Source: an uncultured Draconibacterium sp. (GTDB lineage: Bacteria; Bacteroidota; Bacteroidia; Bacteroidales; Prolixibacteraceae). From it: DNA of 64,000 nucleotides. Below are positions 27,147 to 36,729 of the stretch, in pieces (position 1 is the stretch's first letter; every line of letters starts with the position of its first letter). The stretch is taken from positions 310,001 to 374,000 of the forward strand of contig NZ_OY776413.1 in NCBI RefSeq assembly GCF_963675585.1, in the 5' to 3' direction. The notes under the pieces were generated by a model. The model did not search any database, was not told the origin of the DNA, and saw nothing but the letters and a program-made list of their open reading frames with translations. Made by a program: the position numbers and the translations under genes.

Positions 27147-27578
27147 GTGAAATCAAATCAAAAACGTATAAGAATTGGATTCTTTGAAAATTTCAAAGGA
27201 GAAAATAGTGTTTTAATTTCCGTGGACATTCATGGACTTTTAGAACTTGAAAAAATATTTTTAAAACTCTCCAAAAACCTGACTGACTTCAATTTTGACA
27301 AGTTAAAGCTTTTAGACAATAAATATCGAATCAACTTGAAAGCTTTCTCCGACAACGAAAATATTGGATTATTAAAAACAATTCACGAGAATTATGAGTG
27401 GAGAGTAACAAAAGAAAAATGGGGAGAATTTCGAGAAAAACTAACAGCAATGTACAGACTTGGCAGTGGTGGACATCATTACTTGGACAGCGATTCAAAA
27501 GCAAACAATGACCTCCAGGTTATTTTGTCTTGGGACGAATACGATATTGATTTTTGGAACAAAACAAAAAATGAATAA
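27147..27578 (+). CDS. Cassette 15, gene 2: unknown small protein
   Basis: A 143-residue soluble protein with a GTG start. It contains FFENFKGENSVLISVDIHGL near the N-terminus and the tryptophan-bearing stretches YEWRVTKEKW and ILSWDEYDIDFW. No family is recognised. The size, acid-rich composition and pairing with a DUF4279 gene are compatible with an immunity-type protein, but this is only a guess. Confidence 0.6.
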   Translation: MKSNQKRIRIGFFENFKGENSVLISVDIHGLLELEKIFLKLSKNLTDFNFDKLKLLDNKYRINLKAFSDNENIGLLKTIHENYEWRVTKEKWGEFREKLTAMYRLGSGGHHYLDSDSKANNDLQVILSWDEYDIDFWNKTKNE

Positions 27579-27586
27579 AAAACACC

Positions 27587-27719
27587 CTATAACACGGTAC
27601 ATATTGCAGGGCGGGGTTTGGTGGTACGCCAACTGCGGATTCTCGTATCGCAGTTCCGTGTCCTTCGGACAGGAACGCTCTTCGAAATCCGCCCCGACAA
27701 CATGTACCAACCGTTAGCC
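27587..27719 (+). other. attC-like site 15
   Basis: R'' CTATAAC (27587-27593), R' GTTAGCC (27713-27719). Arms GGTACATATTGCAGGGCGGG and CCCCGACAACATGTACC pair. ACCCTATAAC complements the cassette start GTTATAGGGT (26680-26689). Confidence 0.88.
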
Positions 27720-27739
27720 ATAATTTTGAAAGAGCAAAC

Positions 27740-28528
27740 ATGAAAAAGCATATTTTAATATTGATAATCGGATTAACAATCTTCTATTCGTGTGGGAATA
27801 AAGAGAATCAGTACTTTCAAAATGAATCAGAGATTGTTAATGAAAAGATTCTGTATAATCTTTCAAAGATTCAGGAAAAATACCTATTAAATCCTGGAAT
27901 GGCTAAACCATATTTTGAGGTCGCTTCTTTTTTAGACACGACCTTTGACACATTATTGCATTTTGTTGACCAAGGAAATTTGAAAGCAATTAATGATGGG
28001 TTAATAAATTTGGATGAATCGATAAAATCAATTTCATACTTTAATTCTGAATACATCAATGAAATTATTATTCCTAATCAATTCAAAACATTCAAATCAT
28101 TAGACAATAAAAAAATAACAAGATTAGACCTTCTCAACTTAGAGAATGAACTTGTAAGTTATTTATTTAACAGAATTGAGGCTGATTATTATAAATTCAA
28201 TAAACTAAGTGTAGTTGTCGTAGATTCTTCGGACAATATTAAAGTTGGCGATATTTATCAAGCCAATATAATTCTTGCAGCCGAAGACACAACAATTTAT
28301 CCATCTATAATAGTTACAGACTTTTCTCAGCCAGACAGTCTGCTAAATGCAATAAGACCAGACAATAAAAGAACATTTTATGTTGATGCTATTGACGGTA
28401 AAGGTATTTACAGAGAGAAAATTAATAAACTCGGAAAACATGGATTCAAAGGAGTAGTTCAGATACCTAATTCCAATGGAGAACTTGAAAGATTTAAGTT
28501 TTATAAAGAATTTATCGTGACAAAATAA
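27740..28528 (+). CDS. Cassette 16: lipoprotein with a GldM-like domain
   Basis: A 262-residue lipoprotein with signal sequence and lipobox (FYSC, Cys18). Residues 165-260 (IKVGDIYQANIILAAEDTT..., then DGKGIYREKINKLGKHGFKGVVQI, read in two parts) match the strand pattern of the second domain of GldM, a type IX secretion and gliding-motor protein. The four-domain GldM length (about 500 residues) and its N-terminal transmembrane helix are absent, so this is not a full GldM. It could be a decoy, accessory or independent lipoprotein using the same fold. It is the only gene of the cassette (27714-28666). Confidence 0.6.
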   Translation: MKKHILILIIGLTIFYSCGNKENQYFQNESEIVNEKILYNLSKIQEKYLLNPGMAKPYFEVASFLDTTFDTLLHFVDQGNLKAINDGLINLDESIKSISYFNSEYINEIIIPNQFKTFKSLDNKKITRLDLLNLENELVSYLFNRIEADYYKFNKLSVVVVDSSDNIKVGDIYQANIILAAEDTTIYPSIIVTDFSQPDSLLNAIRPDNKRTFYVDAIDGKGIYREKINKLGKHGFKGVVQIPNSNGELERFKFYKEFIVTK

Positions 28529-28539
28529 AAAAAAACTAT

Positions 28540-28672
28540 GGCTAACACGGTACATATTGCAGGGCGGGGTTTGGTGGTTCGCCAACTGCGGATTCTCGCA
28601 TCGCAGTTCCGTGTCCTTCGGACAGGAACACTCTCCGAAATCCACCCCGACAACATGTACCAACCGTTACAC
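28540..28672 (+). other. attC-like site 16
   Basis: R'' GGCTAAC (28540-28546), R' GTTACAC (28666-28672). Nearly the same sequence as sites 10 and 15. TATGGCTAAC complements the cassette start GTTAGCCATA (27713-27722). Confidence 0.88.
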
Positions 28673-28707
28673 ACAAGGTTAAAGATAGATTCTCAATAAA
28701 ATATACA

Positions 28708-29664
28708 ATGAAAAATATATTCTTAGGGTTCAGTCATATATGTCAAAAATTTAAAACAAAAAAATCAATTACTTGGTTATTGAATTTTCCAAAAAAAAGT
28801 TCTTTTTGGTACCCATTAATTTTGTCATTGTTATCAGCGACTATCTTTTATTACTTTTTCAGTGTTATTCCGCGACAGCATGAATATGAAAAAATAAAAC
28901 CTCAAGTTGAATATCTAACAGACAAAATACTTTGGGATGGGATGTTCATTGTAACTGAAATGACTCATGAAAATATTACACAGGACAAATATCATTATGG
29001 AGATATAACCATTACGGAATTTGAAAATGCTTTAAAAGGGAATCATTTTGATACAAAGCTAAGGTATGTAACTGTTAATCATAGTGGAGAATGGTATAAT
29101 ATTGGAGATTTCGTTGCTGACTATTTATCAAATATCAAAACAAATGCTGATGTTCTTTTTCGATATATCATCTATTTAGACCCTGAAGAAATTAATATTA
29201 TTAATGAATTGCTTCGAAATGACCTTTTTGAAGTGTGGAACAATGCAAGGTTTCCAGACACAATGCGCATTGATGGGAAAATATATACGGCAGAACGAAA
29301 AGATTTATCAGCCTTCAAACAACATGTTTATAATTTTTATCAAACACTTCAAAAACTTGATAAATATGCACATGAAAATATTTATGCAAAGTTAAAGAGC
29401 TTACGAATAAAAGCCAACAATGCCTATTTTGCAAAAAGATTCAATCTCTCAATTGAATATAATTTGCAAATTTTGAAATTGCAGAAAAATGACAAAGATG
29501 CTCTATTTTATTATGGAGCATCACTTCTTGCAGAAAACCAAATTCCTAAAGGTATTGAGGTATTGACAAAATTCTTACAACTATATCCAGAGCAAATACA
29601 ATTTTTAAAATCTAACATTGATAATGAATTTGCAATAAATGAAATATTAAAGAAAATAAAATAA
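28708..29664 (+). CDS. Cassette 17: membrane-anchored protein with C-terminal TPR-like repeat
   Basis: A 318-residue protein with one membrane segment at about residues 35-54 (YPLILSLLSATIFYYFFSV), a middle domain without recognisable motif, and a helical C-terminus. Residues 235-300 carry TPR-like units (YFAKRFNLSIEYNLQIL; ALFYYGASLLAENQIPKGIE). This suggests a protein-protein interaction role at the membrane. It is the last gene of the array (28667-29806). Confidence 0.65.
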   Translation: MKNIFLGFSHICQKFKTKKSITWLLNFPKKSSFWYPLILSLLSATIFYYFFSVIPRQHEYEKIKPQVEYLTDKILWDGMFIVTEMTHENITQDKYHYGDITITEFENALKGNHFDTKLRYVTVNHSGEWYNIGDFVADYLSNIKTNADVLFRYIIYLDPEEINIINELLRNDLFEVWNNARFPDTMRIDGKIYTAERKDLSAFKQHVYNFYQTLQKLDKYAHENIYAKLKSLRIKANNAYFAKRFNLSIEYNLQILKLQKNDKDALFYYGASLLAENQIPKGIEVLTKFLQLYPEQIQFLKSNIDNEFAINEILKKIK

Positions 29665-29671
29665 ACCCAGT

Positions 29672-29812
29672 GTGTAACAAAGTACATATTTCAGAGCGGG
29701 GTTGGTGCGCTTAGCAACTGCGGATTCTCGTTGCGCAGTTCAGTGTACGCCAGCTGGCGGACTGGAACGTTCTTCGAAATCCGCAACGACAATAACCAAA
29801 ATACCGTTCACC
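29672..29812 (+). other. attC-like site 17 (right end of the array, degenerate)
   Basis: R'' GTGTAAC (29672-29678) and a final box GTTCACC (29806-29812). The inner arms GCGGATTCTCG / CGAAATCCGC remain, but the segment next to the right box (AATAACCAAAATACC) no longer pairs with AAGTACATATTTC on the left. GTGTGTAAC still complements the cassette start GTTACACAC (28666-28674). Confidence 0.78.
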
Positions 29813-29907
29813 TTACCTAAAATCATAAAACCAACCCATATTTATTGAAACTTGCCAACACCAGTATTAACTTTACATTTCTACTTTGGTGTTTATCATT
29901 TATTTAA

Positions 29908-29937
29908 CTTGCATGACCAAATAAATACCTAGCTTTG
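29908..29937 (+). promoter_or_regulatory. Promoter of the ABC-F gene
   Basis: TAGCTTTG at 29930-29937 fits the TAnnTTTG -7 element and TTG at 29909-29911 lies 18 bases upstream, close to the Bacteroidota -33/-7 spacing. It lies outside the cassette array. Confidence 0.6.
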
Positions 29938-29971
29938 CACACCCTAAAAAAAAGGGTAAAAAAAGGTTTAG

Positions 29972-31588
<1,617 letters not shown>

Positions 31589-31753
31589 TAGCATGCATAT
31601 AGCTTAACCATAAGGTAATAGAAAATTTACACAACCAATTAAATTTTATCTTACAATTACAAGAACAATATCAACGAATTATTCGTAGTATGTTTCGTAT
31701 GCTCTTTTTTTAGCGAGTGATTAATTAAAAATTGAATAGTAAAAGGAATAGAA

Positions 31754-31954
31754 ATGGACGGACAACAAAGAAAAAATATAAAAATCGGTATTGAAGTAGA
31801 AGTTGTAGAAAAACACAATCAACAAAGTGGAGAGCTTACCCACGGTTTTGTACAACGTATTCTTACAAAGTCGACTATACATCCGCACGGTATAAAAGTA
31901 ATGCTTGAAACCGGGGAAGTGGGAAGAGTGAAAAAAGTGATTCTGGAACAGTAA
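31754..31954 (+). CDS. YwbE-like protein (DUF2196)
   Basis: A 66-residue protein starting MDGQQRKNIKIGIEVEVVEK, followed by GELTHGFVQRILTKS and HPHGIKVMLETGEVGRVKKV. This is the complete YwbE/DUF2196 pattern, whose family length is about 65 residues. It is a small beta-rich protein with a possible nucleic-acid-binding fold; its function is not established. Confidence 0.85.
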   Translation: MDGQQRKNIKIGIEVEVVEKHNQQSGELTHGFVQRILTKSTIHPHGIKVMLETGEVGRVKKVILEQ

Positions 31955-32119
31955 CCAGTAAACAGTGATCAGTGATCAGTATCCAGTAAACACATGTCAT
32001 CTCGAAGGAGGTACAATTGAGAGATCAATTACAAAATTACAGCAGAGATTAAATATATGAAAGAGTAAAAAAAGGAAGTTCAGCTTGCAGTATCAACAGA
32101 TCACTGCGACTGAACACTA
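31955..32119. other. Spacer with short direct repeats
   Basis: No gene. Right after the YwbE stop there are CCAGTAAACA (twice) and AGTGATC (twice in tandem), then unremarkable AT-rich sequence up to the heptamer repeat. Confidence 0.5.
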
Positions 32120-32196
32120 AACTCTGAACCCTGAACCCTGAACCCTGAACTCTGAACTCTGAACTCTGAACCCTTAACTCTGAACTCTGAACTCTA
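32120..32196. repeat. Heptamer minisatellite, 11 units of AAC(T/C)CTG
   Basis: Eleven tandem 7-bp units (AACTCTG or AACCCTG, with single variants) run from 32120 to 32196. The TAG stop of the minus-strand flavoprotein gene (32194-32196) is made from the last unit. Confidence 0.85.
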
Positions 32197-33438
32197 ACTC
32201 CCGGACTGCCAACTATTCCCGGCAACCCAACCCGTTGAATAGGCAATCTGCAGATTATATCCGCCGGTTTCGGCATCAACGTCAATTATTTCACCGGCAA
32301 AATACAATCCTGTAACCAATTTCGACTCCATTGTTTTTGGTCTGATTTCGGAAGTAACAATTCCACCTGCGGTAATTATTGCTTCCTTAAACGAACGGTT
32401 ATGCGAAACTTCAAAACGCATATTTTTCATCATATGCCGAATTTGTTTGCGTTCTTTTCCGGAAACCTGGTGACACTCTTTGTCCCCGTCGAGCGCCAGT
32501 TCTTCGATAAATACAGGAATCATGGACGAAGGCAACCAGTTTTTGAAAATATTTGATAGCTGTTTTTTCCCGTGTTCGTTTAAATCGCGTTGCAAACGGG
32601 TATCCAGCTTTTGCTCATCAAGCGCAGGTTTTAAGTCTACGGTAACTTCCACCTGCTGATCGTTTTGAAGCGCTTTTACCATAATACGGCTAAGCGTAAG
32701 AATAATCGGTCCCGACAAACCAAAATGAGTAAACAGCATTTCGCCAAAAGCTTCGCCGGCCTTTTTCCCGTCAACCCAAACTACAGCATTCACATTTTTC
32801 AGGTTTAATCCCTGAAGTTTTTGCGCCACGCCTCCTTTTGTTTCTACCGGAACCAGTGCCGGAATCGGTTTTTCGATGCGATGCCCCACTTGTCGTGCCA
32901 GCTCGTAACCATCGCCGGTTGAGCCGGTTGCAGGATATGATTTCCCTCCGGTTGCCACAATTACTTTTCCGGCAAAAAACTCCTCCCCACCGGCACGAAC
33001 TCCCTGAATCTGCCCCTCGTTAACAAGCAGCTTCTCAACCCGCATTTCGCATTGTATGGTAACACCGAGCTCGTTTACCCATTTTAACAATGCCTGCAAA
33101 ATGTCCATTGCTTTTTGGCTGGTAGGAAAATACCTTCCTCCACGTTCAAGTGTTAATTCCACCTTGTATTTTTCAAGCAGTTCAATAATATCTTTCGAAA
33201 AATACTGCGAGAAAGCGTTTTTAAGAAAACGTCCGTTGGGAAAAACATGAGGAATAAATTCGCTGATACCGGCACTGTTGGTAACATTGCAACGTCCCTT
33301 TCCGGTAATCAGAAGTTTACGTCCTTCCGAGCGCATTTTTTCCAAAATCAAAACTTTAGCGCCCAACTCTGCTGCACGCCCTGCTGCCAATAGTCCGGCC
33401 GGACCTGCACCAACAACAATAACATCGAATTTATTCAT
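32194..33438 (-). CDS. HI0933-family FAD-dependent oxidoreductase
   Basis: A 414-residue flavoprotein of the HI0933 (YhiN) family. The dinucleotide-binding motif VVGAGPAGLLAAGRAAELG is at the N-terminus, followed by the family motif GRCNVTNSA, a second nucleotide contact VATGGKSYPATGSTGDGY, and the C-terminal GLYFAGEIIDVDAETGGYN. The substrate is unknown. The stop codon lies inside a heptamer minisatellite, so the last residues may have been trimmed or changed by repeat growth. A -7 element is seen at 33444-33451. Confidence 0.92.
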   Translation of the reverse strand: MNKFDVIVVGAGPAGLLAAGRAAELGAKVLILEKMRSEGRKLLITGKGRCNVTNSAGISEFIPHVFPNGRFLKNAFSQYFSKDIIELLEKYKVELTLERGGRYFPTSQKAMDILQALLKWVNELGVTIQCEMRVEKLLVNEGQIQGVRAGGEEFFAGKVIVATGGKSYPATGSTGDGYELARQVGHRIEKPIPALVPVETKGGVAQKLQGLNLKNVNAVVWVDGKKAGEAFGEMLFTHFGLSGPIILTLSRIMVKALQNDQQVEVTVDLKPALDEQKLDTRLQRDLNEHGKKQLSNIFKNWLPSSMIPVFIEELALDGDKECHQVSGKERKQIRHMMKNMRFEVSHNRSFKEAIITAGGIVTSEIRPKTMESKLVTGLYFAGEIIDVDAETGGYNLQIAYSTGWVAGNSWQSGS

Positions 33439-33751
33439 CGCTACAAAGGTAGTTTTTAAGCTTAAATCACCATGCTGTTTTTATACGGCAAAACCTGCAA
33501 ACTTCGAAATTCCACAAACGCATTTTGACCTTCCGAACCTGTTTCTGAACCAGAACAAAAACTTTTTCATTTGACTGATATTACAATTTGTCCTAACTTA
33601 CATTGCGAAGAACACATGTAGGTTAACCATTCAGTTAGCCAAAAAACCAGAGTCATCTGATACTGATCGCCAAATGCGCGGAGATAAGTAAAATTATCCG
33701 GCAATAAGTTATGTGCGAACTACTTAAATACAAATTAATAAATCAATCAGT
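33439..33751. other. Divergent intergenic region
   Basis: It holds the promoter of the minus-strand flavoprotein gene and presumably that of the patatin gene. I see no further gene, RNA or repeat. Confidence 0.5.
33444..33451 (-). promoter_or_regulatory. -7 element for the HI0933-family gene
   Basis: Minus-strand TACCTTTG (TAnnTTTG), six bases from the ATG, implying a nearly leaderless transcript. Confidence 0.55.
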
Positions 33752-35308
33752 ATGACACCAAAGACAAAGTATGTAAGCTGCAAAGTGTACGACAGTACTA
33801 AAGACGATTTTTCATTTCCGGAATTGGAGTACGATGAAATTAAAAACAAAAAAAACATCGGCATTTGTTTTTCAGGTGGCGGAACCCGGTCGGCGTCGCT
33901 TACCATGGGCCAGTTACGAGCATTAAATACTTTGGGAGTCCTTCCCGAAATCCGTTATTTATCTGCCGTTTCGGGTGGTTCATGGGGAAGTTTCCCTTTT
34001 ATGTTTTTGGACGAAAAAATCAGTGATGAGCATTTTTTAGGCGAGTACGTTCAACCTGCCGATTTAAAAATTGAACAACTGAAAGAAGACAAAAAAGAAA
34101 GCCTGACCTACGCCATCTCCAACTCAAAGATTTTCGACGATTTTATCAAACAACTGGGTGCTGGCGACGAACGATATGCGCACATTATCAGCGATATTTT
34201 TTTAAGCCCCTTTAATTTGGGTAACCGAAAAAAGTTTTTCACCTACAACAAAAAAAGCCGTGACGAAATATTGCGTCAAAATCCAAACCTGGATGAAGAC
34301 TTTTTTTACATGGTAAACAAACGAAACAACCGGCCATTTCCCATTGCCGGAGGAACAATTCTTCGCCCGAAATTAACCCGCTATCCATTTGAAATGACAC
34401 CTCTTTACGTGGGCGTAAATCAGCTCTTTGAAAATGCAGGCTCGTTTAAAAAATACCACATTGGCGGTGGTTACATCGAACCACACGGTTTCGATTCGGA
34501 CTCGCCACACAGCTACGATCCCGATACAAACGAAGCCTACGTTCGACTGGGAAGAACAAGGCACATGTTTACGCTTGGCGATGTGATTGGAACCAGTGGT
34601 GCTGCCCCCGCAGAGTACGCCGAACGTTTCAAACTCGAGTTTCTGGGTTTTCCTGAATTTAAATACTGGAGCCCCGCTGAAGCCGATGGTAATCCGAAAT
34701 CAAAAGAATACGATTTTGGCGATGGTGGTATTTTAGAGAACAGCGGAATTATGCCCTTGCTAAAACGTGGCGTTAAAAAGATCATCGTTTTTTCAAATGG
34801 TTCAACCCCGCTTTCAATACAAACTTCAGGAGAAATTGAACTAAGTTCATCCATTCCGGCATTGTTTCATAAACTGCCAAACCAGTATGGCGAAAAAGAT
34901 TTTACCGATAACATTGTATTTGCGAAACAAGAGAAAAAATACAAAGCCCTGGTTAAAAAGTTATACCAGCTAAAAGCCGATGGCAAACCTGCAATTGTTA
35001 AAGACACTTACGCGGTTACCGAACAACCCTGCCACGGTATAAAAGGAGGTTACGATGTTGAAATCATTTGGGTTTACAACGACATTGTTCGAAACTGGAT
35101 CAACGCACTTCCGGTTGATATCCAGATCAGACTGGGAAAAAATGAATTTGGAAAAACCTTTCCGATGCTGGCAACTTTTATGGAGAACTTCCCCCACATC
35201 ATTGATTTACGGTCGGAACAAGCCAATCTTGCCGCCCATTTATCAAGCTGGAACCTGTTTGAAAATGCAGACCTGATAAAAGAATTTGTTGCCACAGCAG
35301 AACAATAG
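33752..35308 (+). CDS. Patatin-like phospholipase family protein
   Basis: A 518-residue lipid acyl hydrolase-like protein. The oxyanion-hole motif GICFSGGGTRSAS is followed by the nucleophile elbow AVSGGSWGS (GxSxG), and the catalytic aspartate is in FGDGGILENSG. It is longer than simple patatins and resembles the cytosolic phospholipase A2-like branch. No signal peptide is visible. Substrate and role are unknown. Confidence 0.85.
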   Translation: MTPKTKYVSCKVYDSTKDDFSFPELEYDEIKNKKNIGICFSGGGTRSASLTMGQLRALNTLGVLPEIRYLSAVSGGSWGSFPFMFLDEKISDEHFLGEYVQPADLKIEQLKEDKKESLTYAISNSKIFDDFIKQLGAGDERYAHIISDIFLSPFNLGNRKKFFTYNKKSRDEILRQNPNLDEDFFYMVNKRNNRPFPIAGGTILRPKLTRYPFEMTPLYVGVNQLFENAGSFKKYHIGGGYIEPHGFDSDSPHSYDPDTNEAYVRLGRTRHMFTLGDVIGTSGAAPAEYAERFKLEFLGFPEFKYWSPAEADGNPKSKEYDFGDGGILENSGIMPLLKRGVKKIIVFSNGSTPLSIQTSGEIELSSSIPALFHKLPNQYGEKDFTDNIVFAKQEKKYKALVKKLYQLKADGKPAIVKDTYAVTEQPCHGIKGGYDVEIIWVYNDIVRNWINALPVDIQIRLGKNEFGKTFPMLATFMENFPHIIDLRSEQANLAAHLSSWNLFENADLIKEFVATAEQ

Positions 35309-35368
35309 TTGAGAATTCACAAATCTTTTAATTAGTTTCAGAACGTGTTAAAAACGAATTCACGTAGT

Positions 35369-35911
35369 ATGGGAAAGAAAGTTGCAATTTTGAGGGGAAT
35401 TAATGTTGGGGGCAAACGCAAAATCCTGATGGCCGATTTAAAAGATCTGTTTGCTGATGCCGGATTTACCAATTGCTCAACCTACATTCAAAGTGGCAAT
35501 GTACTTTTTACTGCTGCCAATGATTTAAGTGAAACTGAAATTTCGAAGAAGATAAGCGCGGCGATACTGGCTAAATATGGCTTTGATGTACCGGTTATTG
35601 TGCGAAGTGCAAACGAGTTGAAAGCTGCCATAAAAAACAATCCGTTTTACACCGGTGACGAAGCAGAACTAAATCAGTTGCATCTTACATTTTTAAACAC
35701 AGCACCAGAACAGAAAGCGATAAAAACAGCAGAGTCAGTGGATTCGGGAGAGGATAAATTTGTTGTTGCAAACTGCGATATTTATGTTTTCTGCCAGGGG
35801 AAATACCACCAATCGAAATTGAGTAATACCTTTTTTGAAAATAAACTAAAAGTAACTGCCACTACCCGAAACTGGAAAACGGTGTTAAAACTCTGTGAAT
35901 TGGCAAATTAA
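35369..35911 (+). CDS. DUF1697 domain protein
   Basis: A 180-residue DUF1697 protein. The start MGKKVAILRGINVGGKRK matches the family's conserved N-terminus, so the ATG at 35369 is preferred over a GTG at 35345. The family motif TYIQSGNVLF follows. Function is unknown. The end overlaps no other gene; the QueG-like gene starts 17 bases later. Confidence 0.88.
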   Translation: MGKKVAILRGINVGGKRKILMADLKDLFADAGFTNCSTYIQSGNVLFTAANDLSETEISKKISAAILAKYGFDVPVIVRSANELKAAIKNNPFYTGDEAELNQLHLTFLNTAPEQKAIKTAESVDSGEDKFVVANCDIYVFCQGKYHQSKLSNTFFENKLKVTATTRNWKTVLKLCELAN

Positions 35912-35927
35912 TTTCTGTCGAAAATAC

Positions 35928-36629
35928 ATGAACATTGAACAGGAAATAAAGAACTATTTAAACAAAAACGGTGTCAGTTTTATTCATTTTACCGACATCT
36001 CATTTTTAAATAAATCGCAAAACAATGCTTTGCCAAATGCCATTTTGTTTGGTATTGTTTTGTCGCCGGCATACATTCAAAAAGTGGGAACAACAACCAA
36101 CTATGTCGAAAAAATGAAACAGAACGACCAAATTCAGAACGATGAATTTCATTTAACAGAAATCAAAACCGACCGATTGGCCGATGAGCTGGCAGATTAT
36201 TTACAAGCCAAAGGTTTTTCAGCTTTTTCGCAATCAGAGGCAAACCTTAAAGCACACTCGTTGTACAATAAATTGGAAAACAGCACTCCCCTGCCTCACA
36301 AAACCATTGCCCGTTTGGCAGGCTTGGGTTGGATTGGCAAACACAATCTTTTGGTGACTCCACAGTTTGGTTCGGCCATTAGTATGTGCACTGTATTAAC
36401 CGATGCTCCTGTTAACTGCATCTCTGCTCTGCCAATGCAATCGTTGTGCGGCTCTTGTTCTGTTTGTGTCGACGTGTGTCCGACAAATGCCATTTATGGC
36501 AACAGCTGGGAAGCTGAAACCTCGAGAGACAATCTAATCGATTTCAGAAAATGCATAACCTGTCTGGAATGTATGGTTCAATGCCCATGGACTCAAAAAC
36601 AGGTCGGAAATACTATTTATATACCTTAG
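35928..36629 (+). CDS. QueG-like 4Fe-4S protein (DUF1730 type)
   Basis: A 233-residue protein with the epoxyqueuosine reductase-like DUF1730 region (RLAGLGWIGKHNLLVTPQFGS) and two 4Fe-4S clusters: CGSCSVCVDVCPTNA and CITCLECMVQCP. QueG itself is about 350 residues and carries a HEAT-repeat tail; that tail is missing here, so this is a short paralogue and the substrate is not certain. The ATG at 35928 (MNIEQEIKNY) was chosen because the upstream in-frame start overlaps the preceding gene. Confidence 0.8.
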   Translation: MNIEQEIKNYLNKNGVSFIHFTDISFLNKSQNNALPNAILFGIVLSPAYIQKVGTTTNYVEKMKQNDQIQNDEFHLTEIKTDRLADELADYLQAKGFSAFSQSEANLKAHSLYNKLENSTPLPHKTIARLAGLGWIGKHNLLVTPQFGSAISMCTVLTDAPVNCISALPMQSLCGSCSVCVDVCPTNAIYGNSWEAETSRDNLIDFRKCITCLECMVQCPWTQKQVGNTIYIP

Positions 36630-36729
36630 ATTTACGCATTCGTGCAGAAAAACCACGATTTGACGAATCTTTTTAATCATATTTGAACTTTATTTGTTCT
36701 GATTGTTATAATAGGTTCAAACGAGAGTT

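Larger units (their letters stand above)
6155..29806 (+). mobile_element. Integron-like gene-cassette array without integrase (CALIN-like)
   Basis: Fifteen intact and two truncated cassettes lie head to tail with all genes on the plus strand. Units end in attC-like sites bounded by an AAC-ending R'' box and a GTT-starting R' box. Crossover points follow G at 6154, 7235, 8520, 9483, 10375, 11357, 12030, 12703, 17089, 17762, 18943, 21902, 25698, 26680, 27713, 28666 and 29806. In each intact unit the start, read from that G, is the exact 9-10-base reverse complement of the unit's own R'' (for example GTTATGGTAC and GTACCATAAC in cassette 2). This is expected if each unit was once a circle closed at G^TT. 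The block is visibly AT-richer than the flanking core genes and sits between trpB and an ABC-F gene. No tyrosine recombinase is encoded in the window. Confidence 0.85.

Noticed and set aside
6155-29806. CRISPR array as an explanation of the repeats
   Set aside because: Repeats are 130-196 bp, form inverted pairs, and are separated by genes of 0.5 to 4 kb.
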